Positions 42,249-50,787 of a stretch of DNA of 64,000 bases are shown here, one piece after another. The position numbers and the translations under genes were made by a program. This DNA comes from Fulvivirga ulvae. Its GTDB lineage: Bacteria; Bacteroidota; Bacteroidia; Cytophagales; Cyclobacteriaceae. The stretch is from NCBI RefSeq assembly GCF_021389975.1, contig NZ_CP089981.1, forward strand, positions 1,947,501-2,011,500. Direction: 5' to 3'. The notes below the pieces were generated by a model. That model saw only the letters and a list, made by a program, of their open reading frames with translations, made no database searches and was not told the DNA's origin. Within the stretch, counting starts at the first letter, position 1, and each line of letters starts with the position of its first letter.

Positions 42249-45200
42249 ATGAAAGCAATTCTCTTCATCCTCTGTATTGCGCAATGCACCTGTTCTCTTT
42301 ATGGACAAAAGGGATATATAAAAGAAATAGACAGTCTTAATCGGGAGTTTCCAAATGCACATGATACAGTAAAGCTTAAGATTTTAGATCAACTGGTAAT
42401 AAAGAATTTCTCCACTAACAGAAATGCTGATATGTACCAATGCCTGGATAAAATGCAGGAACTCTCAAATAAGCTCAACGATAAAAAGGGGCTATTTAAA
42501 TGTAGTTTCTACCAGGGGATGATTGCTTTTAATATAGAATGGCAACCTTCAAAAGCATTAAAACATTTATATAAAGCATTAAGAATTGGGCAAAAATATA
42601 AAATGGATGATCAAAAAGTGTTTTCATCTATTTATACCAACCTCGGACTGATTTATAAGAACATTGAGCAATTTGATTCTGCTGAATACTGTTACCAAAA
42701 AGTTATTCAAATCAATAAAAGTATTGGCTTAGATAAAAATAATGTAGTTGCCTACCTAAACATGGCTCGGATGCAGCATTCAATAGGTAATGCTTCTCTT
42801 AATTTAAAATATGCTAAGAAATGCTTTGATCTAGCCACAAAAGAAGGGGATGAATTATCCGAATATATAGGATATAAAACTATGGCAGAATCCCTGATCT
42901 ATATTAGATCTCTTGATGCAGCACGAAATTATGCTAAAAAGGCTCGAGACCTGTGCCGTATGGTGTATGGGAATGATCATTCAAACATGGCTGCAACTAT
43001 TCATGTTTTATTTAGGATTGAATTCTTTTCAGGTAATTATAAAGAAGCCTTATTATATGCAAAGCAGGCAGAAAGAATACTGGTCAGAATTTACGAAAAC
43101 ATTCACCCTAAGCTGTCAGGGACATATATTTATCTAGGAAAATGTTACTATGAACTTTGTCAGTATGATTCTGCGGAACATTATTACCAAAAAGCTTTAG
43201 TATGTACTAGGACTATTCAGGAGAAAAATAACATGGCCAGGCTATCTGCCTTTAAGTCATTGACAGAGTGCTATTTAGCAATGAATAACTATGTGCAGGC
43301 AGAAAAATACTTTAAAGATGCTATCAAGGTGGAGGGGGCACATGCTGAAGTGAAGGCCAGTCTTTACCGTGATATAGCAAGTTACCTTGCCAAAACAGGT
43401 CAATTCTTTGAAAGTTTAGAGTCTTATGAGCAAGCTATAAAAGTCTGCGTAAATCAATCTGCTGAGACTGAGTATAAAGATCCTACAGCGGCCTCATTAG
43501 GTAATACTTCCTTAGGGCTTTTACTCATGCAAGAAAAGGCCCTAATTCACGAAAACTTATTCAATGACTTAAACGAACAAAAGTATTTGATTAAAGCTGC
43601 GTATGAGTATCAAATTTGCGATTCTATTATTGACAACTTTCGAAATAATTACCAAAACACTAAAGATATATTAAATTATAATCAGGCTACGGTAAAAGTT
43701 TATAATGGAGGAGTGAGGGTATCAAAAAAATTGTATGATATATTTGGTAACAGCAAATATAAAAAGATGGCTTTTATGTTTGCAGAAAAAGCTAAATCAA
43801 ACCTGCTGTATAGGTCCATCTTGTTACAAAATGCACTGCAGTATAGTTATCTCCCCGATTCAGTTTTAGCCTACGAGGAGGCATTAAAAGGAAAAATCAC
43901 ATACTACCTGTCTAAAATAAATACAAACCTGGATAACGACAGTAGCCGAATTGAATATGAAGAGCGATTATTCGATGTAGAAAGAGCCCATGAAAAGTTT
44001 CTAAAAAAGTTGGAAGTTTTATTTCCTAAGTATTATAATTTAAAATATAAGAATGATGTGCTCACCCTACAGGAAATACAGGAAAGATTGAACCATGATG
44101 TAGTTGTAGAATATGTGCTGACAGATGAGTCTGTATACGTTCTTTTGATTACAAATAGTGACTCGCAAATTATTGAGATGAAGAAACCAGATGAACTTGA
44201 CCGATGGGTAGAAGGCTTGAGGGCGTCTGTACTATCTAGACAATACCAGCAATATCAGGATATAGCGTACGATTTATACCAGAAGTTATTTGAGCCTCTT
44301 GAACCTTATCTTAATAAGAATGATCATATTATAATAGTTCCCGATGGGATATTATGGTATTTAAACTTTGATCTGTTAGTAAAAAACAGGGGAACCGGAA
44401 GGCCCTTTTATGAATTAGACTATCTTATCAATGATTATGTAATCAGCTATGCTAATTCAGCTAATTATCTCTTTATGGATGAAGATCTACCCAAAGTTAA
44501 AGTAAAGAATAAATGTCTGGCCTTTTCATATAGTAGTGATTCCATAGCTACGTCATCCATGGACTTTTTAGTTCTTAGGGACTTCAAACATGATCTGCCA
44601 GGAACCAGAGAAGAAATACGTAGCATTTCAAAACTACTGCCGGGAAAGTATTACTTCGGCAGCTTAGCTTCCGAGGCCAATTTCAAGAGGGAAAGTCAGC
44701 ATTATTCCATATTACACCTTGCTCTTCATGGAGAGGTAAGCGATAGAGATCCATTATTTTCCAGTCTAAAATTTTCTCAGAGTGATAATGATACTACGGA
44801 AGACGGCCATCTCAACATTTACGAGATTTATAACATGAATCTGAATTCTGAACTGGCTGTGCTTAGCGCCTGCAATACGGGCTATGGAAAGCTCGAAAAG
44901 GGAGAAGGATTAATGAGTCTCGGCAGAGCCTTTCAGTATGCTGGTGTTAGTAGTTTATTAATTAGCAATTGGGGTGTTCCCGATGAAGTTGCGCCTTCTG
45001 TTATGTATGATTTTTATAAATATATAAAACAAGGCATGACGAAAAGTGGGGCACTACGCAAGGCGAAGTTAAATTACCTGAAATCCGCAGGTATACATAA
45101 AAGCGCACCGTTTTATTGGGGAAGCTTTGTGGTAATGGGCGATACCTCACCCATAGAGATAGAAAATAATATGTTGAACAACTGGGTTTATTTTATAATT

Positions 45201-45287
45201 GTTATTTCCTTTTTTGCGGTGGTTTTATGGGTATCAGTGAACAGAATAGGACAAAAAAAAGCAAACCTTCATTTGTTTAAGAAATGA
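42249..45287 (+). CDS. TPR-CHAT protease-like protein, exported and membrane-anchored
   Basis: 1012 residues. Signal peptide (about 20 residues, CSLYGQ), about nine TPRs (residues ~60-450; e.g. EQFDSAEYCYQKVIQINKS), a helical linker, and a CHAT caspase-like domain (~630-965). The catalytic pair is seen: H827 in LHLALHGEVSDRDPLF and C875 in LSACNTGYGKLEKGEG. A single transmembrane helix (~977-997) and a basic tail end the protein. Signal peptide plus C-terminal helix place TPR and CHAT on the periplasmic side. Coding sequence is visibly A+T-richer than its neighbours, suggesting transfer. CHAT peptidases act in caspase-like and defence pathways; the substrate here is unknown. Confidence 0.88.
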   Translation: MKAILFILCIAQCTCSLYGQKGYIKEIDSLNREFPNAHDTVKLKILDQLVIKNFSTNRNADMYQCLDKMQELSNKLNDKKGLFKCSFYQGMIAFNIEWQPSKALKHLYKALRIGQKYKMDDQKVFSSIYTNLGLIYKNIEQFDSAEYCYQKVIQINKSIGLDKNNVVAYLNMARMQHSIGNASLNLKYAKKCFDLATKEGDELSEYIGYKTMAESLIYIRSLDAARNYAKKARDLCRMVYGNDHSNMAATIHVLFRIEFFSGNYKEALLYAKQAERILVRIYENIHPKLSGTYIYLGKCYYELCQYDSAEHYYQKALVCTRTIQEKNNMARLSAFKSLTECYLAMNNYVQAEKYFKDAIKVEGAHAEVKASLYRDIASYLAKTGQFFESLESYEQAIKVCVNQSAETEYKDPTAASLGNTSLGLLLMQEKALIHENLFNDLNEQKYLIKAAYEYQICDSIIDNFRNNYQNTKDILNYNQATVKVYNGGVRVSKKLYDIFGNSKYKKMAFMFAEKAKSNLLYRSILLQNALQYSYLPDSVLAYEEALKGKITYYLSKINTNLDNDSSRIEYEERLFDVERAHEKFLKKLEVLFPKYYNLKYKNDVLTLQEIQERLNHDVVVEYVLTDESVYVLLITNSDSQIIEMKKPDELDRWVEGLRASVLSRQYQQYQDIAYDLYQKLFEPLEPYLNKNDHIIIVPDGILWYLNFDLLVKNRGTGRPFYELDYLINDYVISYANSANYLFMDEDLPKVKVKNKCLAFSYSSDSIATSSMDFLVLRDFKHDLPGTREEIRSISKLLPGKYYFGSLASEANFKRESQHYSILHLALHGEVSDRDPLFSSLKFSQSDNDTTEDGHLNIYEIYNMNLNSELAVLSACNTGYGKLEKGEGLMSLGRAFQYAGVSSLLISNWGVPDEVAPSVMYDFYKYIKQGMTKSGALRKAKLNYLKSAGIHKSAPFYWGSFVVMGDTSPIEIENNMLNNWVYFIIVISFFAVVLWVSVNRIGQKKANLHLFKK

Positions 45288-45800
45288 TCAAACCATTGTT
45301 TCAGGCATTTTTTATGAAATGGACTAACTCAAAAGCTCGCTATAATATTTTTCTAAGATCAAAATCTCAAAAACTGGATAATTTTTAGAAAGGCGCAGGT
45401 AATCTCATTGTGCTGTGAAGTAAGCTTTTACCTATATATTAACAATCAGGCAATATATATTCTAAATAAAGACACATGTTACAAAGATAAGTTTGCTCCC
45501 GAATGTCTGATGTTGTCATATTATTACCTATTTGACATATTTGACGCATTGCCCATAGAGTTCTTACAAGAGTACTATTGGGGAAGCCTTAAACTGTTTT
45601 GTGCCCAATAATCAGACTATTATTGTGCAAAGTATAGCAGTTTAATCAAATGTTTGACCCGGTGATTTGATATGAGGTGATATAATTTTTAATTGGATCT
45701 TAGACTGCCATGATTAGGCAAATACAAAATGTTTACTTCTGCAGTTGAACGATACTATCGAAAAGTATACCTGTACTTAAATACTTAAAACCAACATTAT
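45288..45800. other. A+T-rich stretch without a clear gene
   Basis: Only a doubtful 67-codon plus-strand frame from TTG 45408 to 45611 (Tyr- and Cys-rich, no recognised motif, no ribosome site). I see no convincing gene, repeat or RNA. Base composition matches the CHAT gene. Confidence 0.5.
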
Positions 45801-46106
45801 ATGGGAGCTTCCTGGGCTGAATCCCGAAAAAGGTATAATCAACTTTTAAAAGGTTTGGACGTTCTTATTGAAGATACAGCAGATCTCGTTGATAATTATG
45901 AAAAGCGTCATATTGAGTTTTCTAATCTCATCTATGAAAAGGGCCTTACAGAAATTATGAATGAAGCCAATTTTCTAACAGCTCATGAGCGTGAATTTAT
46001 GCTGATGTACTATTCATTAAAAGGTCAGGTTGAGAGACTAAAACATTACAGAAAAGCCATTAGCTTAATGTTGATTAAAGACCCTGTTAATTATCCTGAT
46101 AATTGA
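45801..46106 (+). CDS. Small helical protein of unknown function
   Basis: 101 residues, fully soluble and helix-rich: ESRKRYNQLLKGLDVLIEDTADLVDNYEKRH, then LTAHEREFMLMYYSLKGQVERLKHYRKAISLM, heptad-like and likely a coiled coil or helical hairpin. No signal peptide. It follows the TPR-CHAT gene on the same strand after ~510 bp and shares its A+T-rich composition, so the two may have arrived together, though the gap argues against one operon. No family recognised. Confidence 0.55.
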   Translation: MGASWAESRKRYNQLLKGLDVLIEDTADLVDNYEKRHIEFSNLIYEKGLTEIMNEANFLTAHEREFMLMYYSLKGQVERLKHYRKAISLMLIKDPVNYPDN

Positions 46107-46137
46107 ATCCGTTCAATCCCAATTTAACAAGTAGTGA

Positions 46138-46260
46138 TTAGTTTTTTCTGCTACATACTAGCATATCCAAATCAGGTAGATCATGCGATATATTCATCTT
46201 CCTCGTACCATCAATATTCAATATGAACATGTCAAAGAATTCTTTTTCAGTGTCGGTCAT
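46138..46260 (-). CDS. 40-codon ORF coupled to a degraded frame, downstream of murF-alr
   Basis: ATG 46260 opens MTDTEKEFFDMFILNIDG... and ends at 46138. Its start overlaps (ATGA) the stop of another minus-strand frame open from 46412 to 46257 that lacks a start codon (ITKKALLEFLNSLSCFPDPLN...). This tidy coupling looks like the end of an old operon or a real small gene pair. No family recognised. Confidence 0.25.
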   Translation of the reverse strand: MTDTEKEFFDMFILNIDGTRKMNISHDLPDLDMLVCSRKN

Positions 46261-46454
46261 TGCAATTCACCATGAATAATTTCACCGGCACTTTCCTGGT
46301 CATTTAATGGATCGGGAAAACAGGAAAGGCTGTTCAAAAATTCTAAAAGTGCCTTTTTCGTTATTAGAACCGATTTTTTAAAATTCGTTATTATATGAAT
46401 GGATAAATTGTATTATAATAATTCGTATACTAATCTCAATGAAGATTAGCTACA

Positions 46455-48887
46455 TTATTCCACATAATAAACCCGCTTCACTCGCTGACTAACATTGGTA
46501 AGTATTTCGTATGGTATGGTATTGATCTTTGAGGCTGCTTCCATGATTGTCAGGTGTTCTCCGAAAACTTCAACCTCATCTCCTTCTGACGCATCTATGC
46601 CTGTGATGTCGATCATGGTCATGTCCATGCAGACGTTTCCTATGACCGGCGCTTTTTTGCCATGCAGCCAGACTTCACCGACGCCGTTGCTAAATGCCCG
46701 GCTGAAGCCATCGGCATAACCAATAGCAATAGTGGCAATTTGCATGTCCTCCTTAGCCAGGCCTTTTCGGCTGTAGCCTACTGTTTCTCCCTCTTTAATA
46801 TGTTTGATTTGAGAGATAATCGTTTTCAACCTGCTAATCGGCCGAAGACGGTGTTGTTCCAGTTTATTTGCCTCAAGACCATATAAGCCTATGCCAAGCC
46901 TTACCATATCATAATGGAATTCGGGAAAACGAACAATGCCAGGGGAGTTTACCAAATGTCTTAGTGGCCTTTTGTACAGGTTCTGTATTATCCTGCCAGA
47001 GAGCCTTTCAAACTTTGCCGCCTGCTCTTTTGAGAAAGTGTTATGCGTTGCCTCATCTGAGCCAGCCAAATGACTGAATATGCTCTTTACTTCAAGGTTC
47101 GGATACTTTTGTAATAAACCAATCAATTGATCTATATCACCTTCCTCAAAGCCAAGCCGGTGCATGCCGGTGTCCAACTTTAGGTGCACTTTCATGGACC
47201 GGTTTCCCAGGAAAGAGATAAGCTGTCTGAAAATATTGAAGTTGTACACCTCAGGCTCCAGTTGATACTGATAAAGCTTTTCAAAGCTATCTTCGCTGGG
47301 GTTCATTACCATGATAGGAAGATATATTCCATTTTTTCTCAAGATAACCCCTTCATCAGCATAGGCCACACCCAGATAATCCACCCTGTGGAATTGTAAA
47401 AGATTGGCTACCTCAAGGCTACCACTTCCATAGGCAAATGCTTTCACCATCACCATCAGCCTGGTCTCCGGCTTCATTCGAGACCGGTAGAAATTGAGAT
47501 TATTGGTTAGTGCATCAAGGTTGATTTCCAATTGTGTACCATGGATTTTTTCTTCAAGGGTCCTTACAATTCTTTCAAAGGCAAAAGTTCGAGCACCTTT
47601 AACGAGGATAATCTCATCCCTGAAAGAAGTAAAGTCGTGCTGCTTAAGAAAGTCCGCCGTTGTTTCATAAAAGTAAGCCTCCATGTCAAACAACTTTTTA
47701 AAGCGTGACAATGCAGGACCTATACCTATAATTTTGGTTACGTTGGCCGTTTTTAGCAATTCGTTAACCTGAGTATACAATTTTTCCTGATCTGCTACAG
47801 ATTGAAGTATATCGGAAATGATCACTGATTTGCTCTCGTGCTGTTTTTGATGCGATAAGAAATCAAGCGCTATCTGCAAACCCGCAAGATCATTGTTGTA
47901 AACATCATCTATTACATAACTGTTGTGGATAGCTTTTTTAAACTCAAGCCTCATGTGCACTTTATGAAGCTTGCTGATACCTTCCTGGATGGATAAGGAA
48001 TCATAGCCTTTGAAAAGCATGTATGTAATACAATGCAGGCAGTTTTCTATTGAAGCCTTATCAATAAACGGGATTTTGAAAACATGATCAGAGCCAAACC
48101 TGATGTTCGCAACGGTCTCTCGTTCATTGTGGAGAACATCCATTATCCTCACGTCACTGTCAACATGATGCCCCCAGCTAAAACCTTTCCCGGCAAGGTA
48201 TTGATCTATCTCTTCATGATCCTTACAATATACCACACGTTCTGTATGCTGAAATAGCCGGGCTTTCTCCTGTATTTTCTGCTTTCTGGAGTTAAATCCC
48301 GCATCGTGGGCCGAACCTATGTTAGTAAATATTCCAACGGTAGGCTGAATAATAGCCTCCAGTTTCTCCATTTCGTCCGGCTCAGAAATACCTGCCTCAA
48401 AAATCCCAACCTCATGTTGTTCATTAAGCTGCCATACCGAAAGTGGTACTCCAATTTGAGAATTGTAACTATGAGGATTTTTTACCGCTCTTTTATAAGG
48501 TACGATTAGCTGAAAAAGCCATTCCTTAACAATGGTCTTTCCATTGCTCCCGGTTATACCCACCACCTCTACATTGAATTGCTCACGATGAGCTTTCGCC
48601 ACAGCCTGCAAAGCCATTAGGCTGCTGCTGACTTTCAACAAGTTACTATCTGGTAGATGGAACCCTTCTAAATCCTTTTCCACTACAAACTGACGAACGC
48701 CCTTATCATAGAGTGATTTAATGTAATTGTGACCGTCATGCCTTTCACCACTAATGGCAAAAAATATCCCGCCACTGGCAAAAAAAGATTTACGGCTATC
48801 GGTAATGAGGTACTTGATTTCCCCGGAGTATTCGGATAAAACAATTTCTCCGGCAGTAATCCCGGCAAGGCTGTTAAAGTCAATCAT
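46455..48887 (-). CDS. murF-alr: Bifunctional MurF (UDP-MurNAc-tripeptide:D-Ala-D-Ala ligase) / alanine racemase
   Basis: 810 residues fusing two cell-wall enzymes, a fusion typical of Bacteroidota. Residues ~1-445 are MurF: ATP loop VVGITGSNGKTIVKEWL, NPHSYNSQIGVPLSV, VFEAGISEPDEME-type motif and IDDVYNNDLAGLQIAL. Residues ~450-810 are alanine racemase: PLP lysine in LMVMVKAFAYGSG, HLKLDTGMHRLGF, VGYSRKGL/GYADGFSR (catalytic Tyr) and GNVCMDMTMIDI. Together they make D-Ala and attach D-Ala-D-Ala to the peptidoglycan precursor in the cytoplasm. It is on its own, with no other mur genes nearby. Confidence 0.95.
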   Translation of the reverse strand: MIDFNSLAGITAGEIVLSEYSGEIKYLITDSRKSFFASGGIFFAISGERHDGHNYIKSLYDKGVRQFVVEKDLEGFHLPDSNLLKVSSSLMALQAVAKAHREQFNVEVVGITGSNGKTIVKEWLFQLIVPYKRAVKNPHSYNSQIGVPLSVWQLNEQHEVGIFEAGISEPDEMEKLEAIIQPTVGIFTNIGSAHDAGFNSRKQKIQEKARLFQHTERVVYCKDHEEIDQYLAGKGFSWGHHVDSDVRIMDVLHNERETVANIRFGSDHVFKIPFIDKASIENCLHCITYMLFKGYDSLSIQEGISKLHKVHMRLEFKKAIHNSYVIDDVYNNDLAGLQIALDFLSHQKQHESKSVIISDILQSVADQEKLYTQVNELLKTANVTKIIGIGPALSRFKKLFDMEAYFYETTADFLKQHDFTSFRDEIILVKGARTFAFERIVRTLEEKIHGTQLEINLDALTNNLNFYRSRMKPETRLMVMVKAFAYGSGSLEVANLLQFHRVDYLGVAYADEGVILRKNGIYLPIMVMNPSEDSFEKLYQYQLEPEVYNFNIFRQLISFLGNRSMKVHLKLDTGMHRLGFEEGDIDQLIGLLQKYPNLEVKSIFSHLAGSDEATHNTFSKEQAAKFERLSGRIIQNLYKRPLRHLVNSPGIVRFPEFHYDMVRLGIGLYGLEANKLEQHRLRPISRLKTIISQIKHIKEGETVGYSRKGLAKEDMQIATIAIGYADGFSRAFSNGVGEVWLHGKKAPVIGNVCMDMTMIDITGIDASEGDEVEVFGEHLTIMEAASKINTIPYEILTNVSQRVKRVYYVE

Positions 48888-49015
48888 GGCTAGAAAAGGA
48901 GCTTTTTAATGAAAACATCCGACACGTCAGCGGATGTGCCTAAGATACATGTTTATTGGATATTCAGCGGTTGGAACTATATCAAAGCTTGTGACAAAAT
49001 TATGAGTGATAAAGC

Positions 49016-49885
49016 TCAGCTTTCCAGCGGCATGATCATTTCATATTGGTTTAACTGGTTTTTAAACCCAAGGCTCTGGAAGAAGTTAATGGTATTTGTG
49101 GCTTCTCTCTGGATATTGATCACGGTCAGGATTTTCTGCTTGCTGGTTTTCTGAATGTACTTCACCAGGCTGGAGCCAACACCCTTACCTCTTACTTCCG
49201 TTGCAACGCCAATTTGGCTTATTCTGCCAAAAGCAGGCTGGTAAATAGCATAGCCTACACATTTACCCTCAGAGTAAGCCTCCACAATAGTCTCACTGGC
49301 TAAGTTATCATTGATCATTAGCGATGAATCCAGAAAAGAAGGGGCCTGATTGGCGAAGCGTTCGTAAACATCCCAACTTGGGTGCTTCACGCCGAATATT
49401 TCCAGGTTTACTTTTGGAGGTTTTACTTTTAAGTTTTTTGAGTCAAACTTGAAGCACCGGAAATATTTGGTTTCCCGAAAGCCGATACTTCTGTATGCTT
49501 TTATAGCGCGGTCATTCTCTGTCAGAACTTCCAAAACACACTGTTTTATCTTTCTTTCCTGAAAAAGTGGAATCAAAAAGTCATACATCCTGACGGTAAG
49601 CTTTTTACCTCTGTTGGCCGGACGTACACCAGTTCCTCCGTTATATGCCGTAAGTTTTCCTTCATAGTAATTAACAGCGGTAAATACAAAGCCGACTAAT
49701 GAATTATCTTCACAGGCACCAGCGGAAAGGGCAAAATCTATTTTGAGCTTCTCAACAAATTTTCTAACAAACTGCTCTTTGGTCAACCTGAACGGCACTT
49801 TATAATCAGAAAACGAGTCCAGAAAAGTAATGTACATATCGGTCAAATCGACCGGCCTCAAACTTCTGATTTGTAGTTTACTCAT
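49016..49885 (-). CDS. Two-domain GNAT acetyltransferase
   Basis: About 289 residues from MSKLQIRSLRPVDLTDMY; the start is set 1 nt after the csaA stop codon, because the longer frame would overlap csaA. The N-terminal GNAT domain has GGTGVRPANRGKKLTVRMY (acetyl-CoA loop) and NDRAIKAYRSIGF; the C-terminal half is a second, GNAT-like domain with IGVATEVRGKGVGSSLVKYI. Both CoA loops look usable. Acceptor unknown. It is co-transcribed with CsaA. Confidence 0.85.
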   Translation of the reverse strand: MSKLQIRSLRPVDLTDMYITFLDSFSDYKVPFRLTKEQFVRKFVEKLKIDFALSAGACEDNSLVGFVFTAVNYYEGKLTAYNGGTGVRPANRGKKLTVRMYDFLIPLFQERKIKQCVLEVLTENDRAIKAYRSIGFRETKYFRCFKFDSKNLKVKPPKVNLEIFGVKHPSWDVYERFANQAPSFLDSSLMINDNLASETIVEAYSEGKCVGYAIYQPAFGRISQIGVATEVRGKGVGSSLVKYIQKTSKQKILTVINIQREATNTINFFQSLGFKNQLNQYEMIMPLES

Positions 49886-49886
49886 C

Positions 49887-50225
49887 CTAGTGAAGTTTGG
49901 CGCCATTCGGAACCTCATGATCCGGAACAGCCAAAAGAATATGACCGTTTTCATCCGCAAAACCTGTAATCAGAATTTGAGATAGAAAAGGTCCTATCTG
50001 CTTTTCTGGAAAATTAACGACACAAACTACCTGCTTGTTGTGAAGCATTTCTTTGGTATAGTGATGAGTAATTTGAGCGCTAGATTTTTTTATACCAATA
50101 TCTTCGCCAAAATCTACCCAAACCTTATAGGCTGGCTTTCTGGCTTCTGGAAAATCTTCTACCTTAACAATCCTCCCAACACGGAGTTGAACTTTATCAA
50201 AATCGTTCCAGTTAATCTGATCCAT
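49887..50225 (-). CDS. csaA: tRNA-binding/chaperone protein CsaA
   Basis: 112 residues from MDQINWNDFDKVQLRVGRIV, the size and start of CsaA. The OB-fold tRNA_bind domain shows DFGEDIGIKKSSAQITHHY, VVCVVNFPEKQIGPFLSQILITGF and VPDHEVPNGAKLH (family: LxVPxxxVxxGxxL). CsaA binds tRNA and has export-related chaperone activity in Bacillus. First gene of a pair with the double GNAT protein. An in-frame ATG at 50249 adds 8 unlikely residues. Confidence 0.9.
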   Translation of the reverse strand: MDQINWNDFDKVQLRVGRIVKVEDFPEARKPAYKVWVDFGEDIGIKKSSAQITHHYTKEMLHNKQVVCVVNFPEKQIGPFLSQILITGFADENGHILLAVPDHEVPNGAKLH

Positions 50226-50317
50226 AATTGTACAAATATAATATTTCAACGAGTCGTACCAAGAAGGATTGTAACCTTTTGAAAATTAATACGTATATTA
50301 GTACACCTTGAAAAATC

Positions 50318-50734
50318 ATGAGAGATAGGTCAGTCAAATACATCGCATCCATCCTCTTACTAGTTAGTGCGTGCATCGTAAATCCATTGGCAGCACAGGA
50401 GGGAAGCTTTATGTTCCATGAGGGAGGTGGAGATAATATTCAGGAGAAGCCTGAAGCACCAAGCTCTCCGGGCACTGAAAACTCTTATACACAGCCTGGC
50501 CTGAAGAGTACCTACAGCAGAGATAAGAATAAAAGCGATACTCAGGAGAAACCTGAAGAGAGTAACAAACAAAAACCTGCTGCCGCTGCCAACGTTCAGG
50601 TGCAAGTTCGACAAACAACAACCTCCCCGACCACCGGCAATAACGAAGAGGAAGATCCGGACTCCGTACTTTCTTTTAATTTTCTACACTACATCATTCA
50701 GAGATTCAAATTTTCTGAGGTAATAGACGAATAA
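50318..50734 (+). CDS. Exported low-complexity protein of unknown function
   Basis: 138 residues: signal peptide (VKYIASILLLVSACIVNPLAAQ), then a mostly disordered, Gln/Lys/Pro/Glu-rich segment with a repeated QEKPE motif (near residues 42 and 76), and a compact C-terminus LSFNFLHYIIQRFKFSEVIDE. It lies 53 bp before the zinc-type TonB receptor on the same strand and could be expressed with it. No family recognised. Confidence 0.6.
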   Translation: MRDRSVKYIASILLLVSACIVNPLAAQEGSFMFHEGGGDNIQEKPEAPSSPGTENSYTQPGLKSTYSRDKNKSDTQEKPEESNKQKPAAAANVQVQVRQTTTSPTTGNNEEEDPDSVLSFNFLHYIIQRFKFSEVIDE

Positions 50735-50770
50735 ATTCTTCCTGTTTTCTGAGATTTTTAAGATCGTATT

Positions 50771-50785
50771 TGCAACTTTGTTGCA
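50771..50785. promoter_or_regulatory. TGCAAC-N3-GTTGCA dyad before the TonB receptor (possible Zur/Fur-type operator)
   Basis: A perfect 6-3-6 inverted repeat, TGCAAC-TTT-GTTGCA, 2 bp before the receptor start codon. A related dyad, TGCATC-ATT-GTTGCA, precedes the partner lipoprotein gene at 53253. Shared sites before two probable metal-uptake genes point to one repressor. Confidence 0.45.
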
Positions 50786-50787
50786 TT

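Noticed and set aside
45408..45611. 67-codon frame after the TPR-CHAT gene
   Set aside because: TTG start without ribosome site, odd Tyr/Cys content and no homology recognised. It does not look like a gasdermin (too short, no N-terminal pore-forming pattern), so no CHAT-gasdermin defence pair can be claimed.
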